A stretch of DNA of 64,000 bases from NCBI RefSeq assembly GCF_000003815.2, contig NC_049997.1:3912141-3976140 (forward strand). Direction: 5' to 3'. Positions within the stretch are counted from its first letter, which is position 1; each line of letters begins with the position of its first letter. The notes below the pieces were generated by a model. That model had not been told where the DNA came from, ran no database searches, and worked only from the letters and a program-made list of their open reading frames with translations. This DNA comes from Branchiostoma floridae (lineage: Eukaryota; Chordata; Leptocardii; Amphioxiformes; Branchiostomatidae). The position numbers were made by a program, and so were the translations under genes. This document shows positions 1-15,100 of the stretch, piece after piece.

Positions 1-137
1 GGTTGGGGCAGGCGGCTGGGCGACAGATGGTTTCTGACAGTTGACCGTTCCGCTGGCGCATCTACAGGTCTGACAGGGGTCACGGGGGTGCTTAAAGGAG
101 GCTCCACTCAGGTAGGTCACACCTTGGTACTGGCAGC
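1..137 (-). CDS. Exon 48: VWC 21, N-terminal part and beyond (truncated by window edge)
   Basis: Begins after a CCCAG acceptor with [12 protein letters not shown], followed by [15 protein letters not shown]. First and second VWC halves are continuous in this exon. It runs off the left edge while still open, so the protein continues. Confidence 0.85.
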
Positions 138-3100
138 CTGGGAACACATAATACACACTCAGAAATCAGATATCTTACATAACATTGCTCTTTTTTTTCT
201 GTAAAAATGTCTGACAGATGATTTTTTCCATTGACACACACAAGCATTAATAATCCTGTCATAAGACAACTTTTCTTTTGACTCATCTGCATCATCAATG
301 AAGTTGAACTTTCATTATTTTCTTAATTTCAATGTATCATTTTTTCATTAAAAGCTGACACTCTAGAATTGACATCAATTGGCACACAATGTTACGGAAA
401 GATGCATTTCTTACTGTTTGTTAGCACGTCATTAATACCATAAGTAAATTGTAAGCGATTGCTGCTTGTCATACTTTACTGTCTTAGCCAGTTTCAAAGT
501 CCCTGATGCATTTTCATAAGAATAAGGACTTTTTGACATTGTTATGTAATAATTTAGTTAACTTGTTAAATAATACTCCCTTACCATTACACTCCATACA
601 GCCACATAGCCCCTCCTCAGGATGGGTACAGGTGGGAGGGGGGCACATCCTGGGCATGCACACCACATTACCAGCCTGCAAGGAACAAATGAAATCATCA
701 TCTGCATCTTTCTAAATGTAAGTCTAAAAGTCTCCAACTAAAGGTTGTTTATACATACGTCAAGATATATAGATCCAGATAGACCAACTTCCTTGGGATG
801 TCGAGATATAGTTTTAGGACCTTAAGATGAACATATGCAAAATACTTGTGACAAGTCAATATATTGTTTCTGGGAGAAAGATATTGACTTAAGTCAAAAA
901 CATTTTTGTTCACAAAATAAAATGAAATGTCAATAACACAAATAAAATGATGATAAGGACTCTGTTGTTCACAGAATGTGTATAGTTTTCTATGTTTAAT
1001 ACTTACTGTACATGTGCACTGCTGACAGGGGTTCCTAGGGTCAGGGAAGGTCTCTCTGTTGCTGTACTGCTGTCCCTGGTACTGACAGTCCCCACACTTG
1101 GGACAGCACTCCCCCTGGGCAGGGTGGGTACAGCCGGGGTTGGGACAGTATCTCTGCTGGCAGTTCACATTGCCAGCCTGAAAAGGTGGAATAAGCAATA
1201 CGTAATTACTTTGGAAACTACCAAGTTTTCTTATAGGCCTGATTTTGTCCTTGCCAGGCAGTTTATAATGGAGGGCTTCTCCCAATTGCATTAAGCAGTC
1301 CTAGCATTCAAATTTGGCATTCAAGTGATGATGTCATTGATGGCAATGAAAGTTAGTCTTAGAGTAGAATTCCCATACTAAGACGAGTTTCCAATTCATT
1401 ATAATAGCACTTTAGGAGTATCATTGGTGGCCTATGCTCTTGGGCAAAGTACATGTAGTAAAATTGCACTGTATAATCTGACAGACTATCATTATCATGT
1501 TTTATCTACTCAAGCAAGTAATCTAATTGCACAGACTCAGACAGGTCAGAGATATGCAGTACTTACACTGCACATGCAGTCTCTGCAGGGGTCAGATGGG
1601 TCTGGGAACTCCTGTCTGTTGGCATAGCGCACTCCTCCATACATACAGGCTGTGTGGTCAGGAAAGAAAATGTGTATGTATCAGATGACTTATTAAGATG
1701 CAGCACCACAGTAGTAGACAGAGGTAACTTAAATTAATATACTTCCCACAGCATATATAATGCTATTTGTACCAGGGATTGTACAGAATAAATGTAGATT
1801 GAAGCTTACACAAGGAACAGGCTGCTTTAAGCCCTTATAGTTATAATACCAACAAATAGCATGCATATGCAAACTTGATGAGTAGGGAAACAGATAAGAG
1901 GTGACCAAGCTGACTTAGCAGATGTTTGTACACTATATACATGTGCAGGGAAGATTTCTCTTCCTTCCTTACATACATGTAATTTTGCTGTATGTTGCTC
2001 GATCCTTACCTTCACACGAAGGGCAGCCACAGTTTCCTTCAGAGGAAGGATGGGTGCAGAATGATGGGGGACAGGTCTTCTTCACACATCTCACATCTCC
2101 ACTCTAACCATAGAAAATCAAAAACAACTCTTTAACTCACATTGAGACACAACAAAAATACACTGAAAATAAGTGCTAAGTTCAATCAACTATGCTGTTG
2201 ATTTTAACAAAGGGAAAACTTGATCACTTGAAAATTATCAGACAAAGGACTTACAACACATGTACACTCTCTACATGGGTCCCTGGTGTCAGCAAATGTC
2301 TGTCCACTGGTGTACAGACGATTGTCATACTCACAGCCTGGAAACAGACAGAGTTTGATTCAGTTCCGCACTTCATTTACAATACAATACAATTCAATTC
2401 AATTCAATTAGAAGAAATTTTAAGTTACTAATAGTCAGATACTAGCTGTCGTTACCTTCAAAGAGATTATGTTCCGGGTATGTTCATTGGCCAGTTAACA
2501 GAATAACTACAATATCTATGCATGGAATTCTTTGAAAAGTACATGTAGGTAACATCCTCATAAATTAACTACTCAACATTTGGACAGATATCTATCTAAA
2601 AGTCTTTTTTTTGTCCTAGAATCAAGATGCTTAAACCTTTCACCCTAGATTTAGATAAAACCACAAAGGTTACCTCTACAGACAGGGCAGCATTGGTCGT
2701 CATTTTTCTCTGGGTAAGGACAGCTGGAGGGAGGGCAGGCCACTGGGGCACACTGGACATAGCCATTCTGTGGGAAAAAGTTGGACACAGCATAAACGTC
2801 AAACTTAGCATACATTTTAATTCAAAAGGTTGTATAGTTGCATGAGACAGAGCAAAAATGTCAAGTATGGCATAATTGTTATGTTAAAATAGCTACAAAG
2901 CCACACTTATTATAAGTCACATCAGTTTTGTATTCAAATAAAACATTTCATAAGTGTGAAAGCTAAATAAAAGCAAATCTAGGTTAGACCCCAGACTGGT
3001 AAAATGAAAGTCCGTTCCTGCAAAAAGTACTCTGGGAAACAAACACAGTCGACCTTTGACATCTACAACAGGCCATTACCCACCTGACAGATACAGTTGC

Positions 3101-6100
3101 TACACTTGTCCACGGGGTCAGTGAACTCCTGGCCATTGGTGTAGCCACGGCTGCTGTAGAAACAGCCTGCATAACAAAACAATGGGAAAACACATTATGG
3201 GGTGTGTGTTACATGAATTCTCTGAAGACCAAGGAACAAAGAGACATGTGCAATCATGTGGCAAAATGTTAAGCGCTGAATCAATTGCCTCATTTATTAA
3301 ACCCCTAACATGCCATCATATGGTGCACTTGTATTCCCTATAAGACAACAAAAAACAAAGAAATATGACTGTGGAATGATATGGCATAATGGTTAACAGT
3401 GTTTGGCCCTGAATCAAGAGGCTTTGGGTTTAAACCCCTGGCGTGCCAACATGCTGTGCAATTGGGAAACATACTTTACATCTTCACATCAGTCGTAAAG
3501 ATTAGTTATTCCATAAACAAACTCTAGGTAATACAAACCATTGCAGCTCTGACAGCACTCTCCCCTGACCGGGTAGGGACACGTGACGGAGGGGCAGGGC
3601 ATGCGGTTACAGGTCACCTGGCCACGCCGGCACACACAGTCCTGACACGTATCACCAGGGTTGGTGAAACGTTCCCCGTCTTCAAACGTGTCTCCGCCAT
3701 AGGTGCAGGGCTGCCTCATATCTGTTAGGACAGAGGAGAACATTAGAGTTGTCATGAATAATAAGTGCATTCATTTATATTTGCTACATGGAAATAATGT
3801 GTAAAGACTATCTGCTGCCCACCCATGTCAGATACTCCCACAGCAGGGCTGTCCAAAGCATTCAAAAAAAAATTCCCCTGAAAAGAAAAACAACTAGGAT
3901 CTATTTGAAGCTGACATGACTGATCATAGAGATATTTTTAAGTTACAAGTGTTTCTAATGCCAAAATACAACATTGTTGGTAGTAGTATCATTAAAAAAA
4001 CACAATTTGCAATCACAAAAACATTGTACTTTGGTGTCATTGGTGTCATGAACACTTTCAGTTTTCATAATAATAAGCATTTTGATCCTAAATGGTTGAT
4101 GACAACCTAGCTTGAATTTTTCAATTTTTTCTTCACAAAAATGGCATATCAATATACATATACCATGCCCACAAAAACATAGTCATTTCCTTGGTGCTGA
4201 ATGCAAGTGTATTCTAAAGGTCTATAGCCATCCAATCATTGGGAACATGTAGGCAAAAACATTATGCTATTGTCCTTGGTGCTGAATATCAGTGTTATGC
4301 AAATCTTTAGCTATCCATTCACTGGGTACATGGGATCTTAATACAATGATGTACAATTTTAAAGGATAGGAAAAGTGATCTCGATCCAGTTTTAGCTCAC
4401 TGAAGAGCTAGTGTTCCACTGGTCGTGACAGAGAAGACAGACGCTATGTACAGTATTTACAGGTTTATTGTGCTGCAGAAATTCCCCTACCTCTTTACGA
4501 CAAGTACAATGAACAGTGGACCACGGCTTAACGTCCTGTCCTAAGGACTGTTACCCTTTCCAGTATCATGCTAACAGGTGAGTGACACACCCGGAATTGA
4601 ATTCACAGCTTCTAGTTCCAGAGGCAGGGCCGCTAACCACTGGACTATGCACGCCACAAGGCAAACAATAGCTGACTCACCTGGACATTCAGGACAGCAT
4701 TTTCCTGGAACTCTAACTGGGTTTGGACACTCCAGTGGAGGGCAGGGCCGACGGATACACATTACATTCCCATTCTGATGGAAAAAAGAATCATAGCAAA
4801 ATTGTTACACATGAGCTTTGAATGATGGAATGGCTTGAAACAAGAAAAATGGAAGTGTTCACAGATATTTATGTAACATATAAAGTACTTCAATTGTTTT
4901 TCCTCTAAATTTTCTTACATTCTATGGGTAAGTGGGTGTCATATACTGTAAATGCATTCAAGTTCGCGGGGATTTAATTTTGCAGTAGCGGGGAAAAGGA
5001 CTTTTTCGCGGTTGTTTTAATTTCGCAGTAACACCATAGACTGCAGTCTAATACCATAATAGAAAAATGTTTGCGGTGGTTTTAAATTCGCGGTGAAGTG
5101 GTCACCGCGAAAACCGCAAACATTAATCCACCGCAAACATTTCTGCATTTACAGTAGTGCCAACTTTGTGCAGGAAGACTGGTAAGTAAAAATGTTGCGA
5201 AAGTAACATGTGCCCACTCACCCTGCAAGAGCAGACCCTGCACCTGTCTGTAGGGTGAGCAAACTCTGCACCGTTCCTGTACTGCTGGCCCTGGTAGGTG
5301 CAGCCTGGCAGGAAAAGGAAGAAGATGTCAGTTTAAGAAAGCACCTTTTAAAATGATAACTAGATAACAGACAAATTTTACAAGTACATGTCTGAGTCAA
5401 GTCAAGATATGTTCAAGACACTCTCATGGAATCTACTTAAAATACTTTTTTTTTCTGACTGACAATGAGGGGACCAAAGTAAACCACGAATGTACAGTTT
5501 GAAATTCTACAGTTCCGTTTTACACTGCAAATGGTACATCCATACATGGCAGTTAACTGCCCCATTGTTACAGGCACACAGTGGTACATACAGTGGTACA
5601 TACATGTACCATAACACACCTACACATGTACTTACCTTCACAGGTACCACAGCACCTCTCTATAGTAGGCTGTCTGCACGGTACCGAGGGACAGGGCTGG
5701 GCTTGACAGGTAACTTCTCCATTGTTACAGGCACACAGTGGTACATACAGTGGTACATACATGTACCATAACACCCACACATGTACTCACCTTCACAGGT
5801 ACCACAACACCTCTCTATAGCAGGCTGTCTGCACGGTACCGAGGGACAGGGCTGGGCTTGACAGGTAACTTCTCCATTGTTACAGGCACACAGTGGTACA
5901 TACAGTGGTACATACATGTACCATAACACCCACACATGTACTCACCTTCACAGGTACCACAGCACCTTTCTATAGCAGGCTGTCTGCATGGTACCGAGGG
6001 ACAGGGCTGGGCTTGACAGGTAACTTCTCCATTGTTACAGGCACACAGTGGTACATACAGTGGTACATACATGTACCATAACACACCTACACATGTACTG

Positions 6101-9100
6101 ACCTTCACAGGTACCACAGCACCTCTCTATAGCAGGCTGTCTGCATGGTACCGAGGGACAGGGCTGGGCTTGACAGGTAACTTCTCCATTGTTACAGGCA
6201 CACAGTGGTACATACAGTGGTACATACATGTACCATAACACACCTACACATGTACTGACCTTCACAGGTACCACAACACCTCTCTATGGCAGGCTGTCTG
6301 CACGGTACCGAGGGACAGGGCTGGGCTTGACAGGTAACTTCCCCATTGTTACAGGCACACAGTGTACAGGGCTGGGTGGGGTGGGTAAACTGCTGTGCAT
6401 GGTTATAGTTCTGGTTCTCAAACAGACATGGCTCCTCTGGATGAAATGAGAAAACAAGCTGTTATTAGACTGTTGGTGATTTTTAGGCTTCTTATGAATG
6501 ATAACCAAGCATTCTTAGCTTTTAACAAAGGAACGATGTAGCAAAGAGTAGTAAAGTTAAAAAGAAGTACATCTAGGCTACCAAACATAATCACTATTTT
6601 CTTTATACATTTACATCAGTTGGTTCACCACAACATAGCTTAGGCCTGTCCTTGGTGCTGAAGCCTGTATTGTCATTACTTTCTTATGAAGAAGACAACA
6701 TAAAATTCAGAATTATTCTAAAGAGAGTGATTCATATATTCTTACCAGGGCACTCTGGACAGCACTGTCCATCTTTCCTAACTGGGTTGAAACAGTTTGG
6801 AGGCTGGCAGTAGGTTGTGTCACATCGTACATTACCACTCTGTAGGGAAAAGGTTGGAACTACATTCAGAACAATCCTAAAGAATTCACTACAGCCTACT
6901 CTACATTTTATGTTGATTTTTGTTGCTTTCCATTGTAGATTTCCCAATTTCTTGAGAAATTCACTATTCCCAGGGCTCGAAATACCCACTTGCCCACTTG
7001 AAAATGCAACCACATTTTGCTTTGCGCAACTTAATTTTAAACCCAGGTTGCACACTGAGCGACCTGAAATTTTGCAGTTGGAACACTGCTTTTTCCTCAC
7101 CTACATGCATAAGCTTTTGTATTTATTTTTTATAACATAAAACATATTACATAGTTACATATAACTGGAAAAAAAGATAATAGAAAGTAGCTAAATTGAA
7201 GAAAGTAACAATTTGAAAGTGGGGCAACCTGAAGTGTTGATGGCGCAACCTGGCTTTTGACTCAGGTTGCCACTTGGACATCCTGGCTGAAAAAAGTATT
7301 TCGGGCCCTGATTCCTGATAAAAAGTAATTTTAATCCATTTTTGCTCAAACAAACTCTCAATGAACAGTTGAGATACTCTTCTGCTTGCCATAACAGAAA
7401 AGACAGATGCTATGCACATCATTTTACAATTTTTATTGTATAAATTCTTTAAGCCCTTTTTTTGACATGTAAAATTAACATACAATGGACCACTGCTAAA
7501 TTTCCTGTCCTAAGAACTGCAATACTTTACAGCAGCATGCAACGCAGGAGAGCGACACAGTCAGGATTGGAACTAACAACACCTTAGTCCAGAGGTACAT
7601 CTAGGGTGAATATCATCTGGATTATGCATGCATTAATGAACATGGAAGTGTTGTCTGCACGACACAAGTTGGGAAAAAGTGGATCATCTCTCTTACCTCA
7701 CAGTAGCATGTCTGGCAGGGGTTGGAGGGGTTTTGGAACCTCTGGCCGTTTGTGAACCTCCTCTGGTCAAACAAACAGTCCGTACAGACAGGACAACACT
7801 GTCCGGCCTCGGTCACAGGGTGGGTGCACTGGACAACGTTATTACAGGATCGCTTCTCGCACTGGGCTCGGCCACCCTAGGGTTGAAAGAAGAACTATCA
7901 CATTTTTGTACACTAAGAATATCTCCATTTAGGTAGTTATATGTTGGGCAATGTCTGTTGAGTATGTTTATCATTTCGAGATACATGTACATGAAAATGT
8001 GGGTGAACAACATTGTACATGAATCTTTAACAAGCAAAGCTATATGTATCAATGTTTCATCTCTTTTTCTAGCAAACTTTCTCAAGGAATACAAATGTCT
8101 GGATGAAAGGTTACTTTGCTTACATAACATGCCTACTATATGACTTACATAATATCTGTATACAGGTACATAAAACAATTCATCAGTCTGAGAGTAAAAA
8201 ATTCATAACTCACCGTACAGACACAGTCTGCACACGGATCATTGGGTGAACGGAAGGTCTGGCCCTCTGCGTACTCACGGCCATTAACAAAACAAGCTGC
8301 AACAACAGCAAGAACATCCAAAATTTATCCAAAGATTAACAATAGTTAATATATAAATACTCATGACACATACACATCTCTAGTTTCAAAACTAGTCTCC
8401 TCTTTATTTGCTTGGCCCTGTTACCATTCATCTTCTCTACCCTAAAAAAGAAGAAGGTTTTGCATTTCAAATGTTAAAGATAGAATTTTCAAAGTCAGCC
8501 CAAAGGTTAAATATGTCCAAAATTAATGTGAAACTTCTCCAGACATGCACAGATGATATATCTTAGAAATTGATCCATACTCCTTTGTTAGTTATGATCT
8601 TAAAACATAATGGCTGTATTAATATTCTTCTCCTCTACCCTGAAAAAGGGATAAGATCCAACAACATCAATGCATACACCTTTCTCACGCGGCGGCCATC
8701 ATAGATCGAAGAAGAGGTCAATGAGGCAAACAGACAAAACTTATTTCTAAAATCAGGTCCCATTTAGTTTTCCCCCAAACCACACAAATTTTCATGATAT
8801 AAGATAGAATAATAAATATTACAAGAAGTGTTATGCACCGAAAGATGTAGCAATTTAGAGTAGTGTAGACTGACCCCATAGTCCCTTAAGAGATGCAAAA
8901 TAACAACATAATAATGCAAATTTTTAACGAATTTGCAGCCATTCACTTATTGGTCAATTTCCTAATTGGCAGGCTACCATTGGTCGAACTGCTAATTATT
9001 ATGGACAGCCTTTTGTTTGCCACATTGAACTCGTTTTAGATCTATCATGGCCGCCGCGTGAGAAAGGTGTATAGGAAAGAATTCTAAACTGTACAACAGA

Positions 9101-12100
9101 AGAGAGACTGGGGTGATTTTTACCTTGGCAGGCAGGACAGCACTCGTCAGGTTTAGTGGTAGGGTTGGCACAGTTGACAGGCTGACACTCAATCACACTG
9201 CAGCGCACATTCCCGTTCTGGAAATAGATAATACAATTACATAAAACTTTTCACTTCCCTATGGATCCGTAGTGCCTGATGTGTATGTTCTGCTCAAGTA
9301 GTAAAATCAGTGTTAAAAAAAAACAAGACACAGTGTTACAACAGACACAGTGTTACATTTTAAATGAAGAAGACAACCTACAACATAAGTGAATGGTTCA
9401 CCAAGCCTCATCACTATTCTATTTCTTATTTTAGAATTTTGCACACAAATATGCAACTTTGCCCTGTCCTTGGTGCTGAATCTTGCATTGCCATTACTTA
9501 ATAAGCAAAAATTCCACAACATGAACAAGAAGTAAACTCCAGAGAAAATAGTGCTTATGTTTTCTTCAAGAATGACATGATGATACCTTTGAATGTTCTA
9601 AATCTACATTTTGTAGCTCTTGATATATGAAAATCTGTAAAACATAAGGCAACACTGCTGGTAGAGCTACTCACCAGACAGCTGCATTCTGTACAGACAT
9701 CAGCTCCAGGGGGCCTGAACCTTGCACCGTTTCTGTAGTTTCTTCTCTCATACTCACAAACTGTGAAAAGTTGAGCAATTACAATTAGAAAACAAAAATC
9801 TTACAACCCTGCTGCAATATTCAGAGTTTTGTCAATTGTTTTGATCATTCGGGGCCGTTTGATGACCGAGAGGTCGCCGGTTCGAATCCGCTTGCCGTGT
9901 TGCCGGTCTTGTGCCCTTGGGAAAGGCACTTTACACGACTTTCCTCACTTTACTCAAGTGAAAACTGAGTCGTCCCTCGGATAGGACGTTAAATGGAGGT
10001 CCCGTGTTTGGGGAGAGCCATACCCTATGCACGTTAAAGAACCCGCCACATGTGCGAACATCCACCCGAGCGGATCAAACCATTCCGGCCAAAATAGGGG
10101 TAGGGAATCTCCCGAGCAGCCCTCGTAACCCCTGCTTCGCCTATTGGGTCAGTTAGTCCTCACTCATAGTGAGCAATTGGGCTGGTCTCAATCATGATGT
10201 TTCTGACCTACATGTAGGGCGAAGAGTTGCTGTTACAGTTCCAATCATGTAACCCGTAACCTTGAGTGGCCTTCAGGCCTTGTTACGTGGTGACCATTGA
10301 GTAAAAAAAAAAAAAATCACTGAATTTTTCACTAATTCTATCTAAGAATCATCCTGCCAGACCAGGGCCATGCCATTCCTACAATCCTACCAGTCTCCAG
10401 ATATATCATCTAGTGCCTCACATCATACTCTGCAATACCTAAATAACTTACAATACACACCAAGACAAGAGAATACCTCATTTTAACAGGTAATGAAAAA
10501 ATCACTTTCTGATTGCAAAGCTAATTTAACCAAAAATTTGAACCAATATCAAAATCTAAAACAACATATATCAACAGCATAAAATCAAAGAAAAGCTACA
10601 GATTGGTCGAGCAAACAAGAGAAAAGAAACTCACTGTCACAGACAGGACAGCAGACATCAGGCAGCCTGCCGGGGCTGGTACACTGGGGACGGCACTCCA
10701 GGTCCAGCCGGTCACAATCCAGCTCACCTCGCTAAACATACAAGTATTACAACAGAAACTAGAGTTCCACGAACACATACCTTTGCCAAATAAACCAGGT
10801 TTGTTATGTAGAATGATGTCTGCAGACAAATGTGTTACTCATTTCAATTTCTTTATAATTATATGCTTGGAGTTGGTTTATAAAATTTCGGCATTCATTA
10901 TGCAAATTAGATCCCAAGTTACAATTAATTGATATCAAATTGTATCAAGCATTACTTAAGCTATAAGCATACCAAAAATCATGATGATCCTTTGATCCAT
11001 TCTCTTTCAAAGTCTTTAAATACACCTCTTACTCTCTTCCCTCTTTCTCAGTTACATATGTGACAACTTTGATGAAAGTACTATAATGGAATGCAGTGGA
11101 TTTATTAACTTTTCCTAATCAATTATGCAAATTACCTGTTTTTTTGCATAATAAGTATCACATTACATAAGTCTTCACTTGGGCTATCTACATGCCAAAA
11201 ATCATGACGATCCGTCAACACGTTCATATTTTCTCATTAATTATGCAAATGAGATCATCATTTGCATGATAAATATGTATTGACATTTCTCTCTTTCTCA
11301 GCTACATATGTGACAAGTTTTAAAGTCCTATCATGGAATGTAGTGAATTTATAAAATATCCTCATTAATTATGCAAATTAGCTGTTGATTTGCATAATTG
11401 GTATCTCATTATGTAGGTCTTCACTTACGCTACCTACATACCAAAAAACATGATGATCCGTCAACATGTTCATATTTTCTCATTAATTATGCAAATGAGG
11501 TCATCATTTGCATAATTGATATCTATCGACATTTCTCTCTTTCCCCAGCTACATATGTATTGACATTTCTCTCTTTCTCAGCTACATATGTGACAAGTTT
11601 GAAAGTCCTATCATGGAATGCAGTGGATTTATGAATTTTCCTCATTAATTATGCAAATTAGCTGTTGATTTGCATAATTAGTATACCATTATGTAAATCA
11701 CTCATTCTATCTACATACCAAAAATCATGACGATCCGTCAACACGTTGTAGAGTTATTCTCGTCCAAAGTTTGAAAGGAAACCGGCGCCTGCAGTTCCAA
11801 AAAAGCCGCTAGGGGGCCCAAACCCACAGCACTTACTCTCTGCCTCGAGGACTATTTACCACTCAAAAATCATGACCACAGCACGTCCAGAACACGAGAT
11901 ATAAAAAATTGAGTTTCCGCTGCAGTACCTTAGCAGGCCGCTAGGGGGCCCATTATCGAACTTGACCTTCGTTTTCCCGACCCCTATCCACCTACCAAAT
12001 ATCATCGGGATCCATCCAAGGCTTCTCGAGTTATGCTGTTAACACACAGACACACACACAGACACACACACAGACTCACAAGCCCAAAACATAACCTTAG

Positions 12101-15100
12101 CCATTCTGGCAAAGGTAAATATACCTATTTTCACTTAACAAAACCTACAGATACAGTAGAAGACTTTTAATTACATGCCCCATTTGCCAGTGTATTTTGT
12201 GCAATAATTTTGGTGGTGTAACAATGTGCACTTATCCAGCTGTTTGGGATTTTGTACAACAGAAGTGTGTGGTAATCCATTGTGAAATTGATTAGATTCT
12301 ACTGTAACCAATAAGTAATATTATTGGACTATTTATCGTACTGTTTTCTAATTTTGAGAGCTAACTTTTACACACACAAACTGATCTTTTTACTATTACC
12401 ATGCAACAATTATTCATAATGGTTATCATGAAATATCATTGACTCACCCTGCAAGTGCATCTTAAGCAGGGGTTGCGGGGAGCGACAAAGGTTTCTCCTG
12501 AGGGATAGGTCTGTCCATCGTAGGTACATTCTGTGTAGGATGGAGAAATAGGCTAAATTTCATCTAATAACAAGACAATTACCATTATCACTGCATAGAT
12601 AACACCCCCACCCCATGTACCCCTGGAAAGAGTGGCAAAGGCAGAGAGGGCCCTGCAGGGGTTAAGTACAGGTTTGTTTGTGAAACTTTGAACCTTTGTT
12701 TATTCATGAAAGCTCAAATCAGCCTGCAGGCCGCTTTTCATTGAGGTCATGGGGGAAGAAGCAAGGGTCAAACAAAGTATATACATTACAGTTCATATCA
12801 TCAGGTTATTGATTTGATGGATTGATTGATTGATTTGAACTCACCTCCGCACACAGGGCAGCATTCCCCAGGTGGAACTATGGGATTGGCACACGGTGTA
12901 GCAGCACATCTTACAGTGTTGCAAATGATATCTCCATTCTGGAAAACAAGGACCATGATGAAAATAAAAACACTTTCAGGGATCTAGCTAGTGCATTTTA
13001 GCGTAGTGGGCCACTACGCTCAAATTTGTGACCACTACGCTCATTTTTAACTAGTGTAGTGGTGCTTTGCTATCATTTACTTGTTCAACAATGTCTAATC
13101 AATATCTAAACAATGAAAAATGATGATATGCCATTCAAAACTGACTGTGATGTTAACAGAATACCAACTTTTAACTCAACATTATCAAAATCTCACCGTG
13201 GAGGGCCCAAGACCCCCCCTTCAACACCAATCTCCTGATTGGTCACTTTGCTACCATGCCATTCCCACTACGCTAAAATGAAATCCTGGCTAGAACCCTG
13301 ACTTTGGTTGATATACATGTACAACTGGAGCCAACTTCAACATAAATGACATGGTTTGCATGAACAAATCATGTGAAGCTTTTGACAAGGACCTGAATCA
13401 GTGTCTTTGTTAGCTGCCAACCACACACCTACAATGTGTAAGTGCAGTCATCTTTCAGACTTGAAGAAAATACAGCACAAGAAGCTAAAGGCTCTATCCT
13501 GCTAGTTAAAGCTTGTAATATATTTCACAAATCATGTTTTATATGCTTGTACGTAGGTCAATTAATTCAAATCCACTTGTATGTATAGTCTTATAAGACT
13601 TTTGAGAAAGTTCTTGCAGTTTTTCGTGTCAATAAAGAATCTCTGAGTCAGTAGCAGTTTATTAGTTACATTTTGTGTATATCTAGCTAAAGAGTTGTTC
13701 TGTTTCATAGAACAATGAACATGACAATGGGCTACCTGACAGATACAGCGTGTGCATGGGTCCTGTTTGTCCACGGGAGCACCGTTCCTGTACTCCACCC
13801 CCTGGTACGTACACCCGTCACACGAGGCGCAGCACTGGCCTGGCCGCTGGACAGGGTTATCACACCGCACCTGGCAGGCCTCACGTCTGCACACGATAGA
13901 ACCCTCCTGGAAATAGAACATGGGAATTCAGGGAACTTTCTGCAATCAGTAGAATATGACTAAAATGATACATTCCAGAAATGTTCTGAATCAACTTATC
14001 ATACAATATCAAAATCATTTAGACATTACATGCATGACAAGAGCACCTTTACAAAAGTAGCTTCTGAGTTCATACAATTGATATGAAGACTGCTACTGAA
14101 CAGTAACTTGAAAAAATTCAATTTCCTCTTACCATAGTCAACCTACTAACTGAGCTATACACAAGCATTTTGTGAAAGTATCATTTGTCTTGGCTATACA
14201 TGTTGTAAAATGTAAATTTTGTTCTTTAATGCAGGGCTCTAGCCAGCTCGAAATTTTTTTCCGTCAGCCAATTTCAATCGTCGTGAAAACCGCAAAAATT
14301 CATTTTCCCTATGACACTACAAAGTAGTAAACGTTGCCATTCAGACCTTGAAAAACGGGTTTTAATGAGATTATCGTATGCGAAAGAGCGCCGACACACA
14401 TTGTCAACAATCATAAAATAGCAAAACAAACAGTGTGTGGCTTTTACAGCCGTGGACGGCATTTTCAAGCCACCTGTAGCTTCCACCAAGGATTTTTGTC
14501 CGTCAAGGTTGATGGATTGCTTTTAAAACTTTTTCCGTCAGATGCAGCATATTTCCGTCAATTGACGGAAAAACGGACGCTGGCTAGAGCCCTGCTTTAA
14601 TGGCGAAATCACTTACTGTGCAGGTGCAAAGTTGACATCTGTCCTCGGGTGACCTAAACTGGGCTCCAGACACGTGACGCTGGCCATAACTGTCCACACA
14701 ACCTGGGGAAAACAAGTCAAAGAATGGTACTTTCTGTTATAACTATAATTTCTCATTATCAAATCTACACATATGTTGGTTGCCAATTATTCTACAGATC
14801 TGGAGAAATCTCTTCTAAGAAATCAATGCCAAATGCAAATCACTGTTACAGGGTTAAGGTATTTCGGTTGGCTAAATTGGCATTGAGACCTTCCATTGTT
14901 CTCTCATTAATGAATAACGAACGAATTGAGCCGGAACGAACATTGATAGATGGGCATGAAAAAAATCTAAATCTGATTTTTGGGGGCCAAATTGATGACG
15001 TCATCAGGTTTTATTGCCCCTAATATTATTTTTTCTATGACAAAATACAGCATCTTGGTACACACCACTGCAATGAAACTATATTTTTCATGTGCATAAT

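Noticed and set aside
9851-9900. A tRNA gene suggested by GGTTCGAATCC
   Set aside because: Only a B-box region is present, no cloverleaf can be closed, and the sequence continues into a SINE body with a poly(A) tail.
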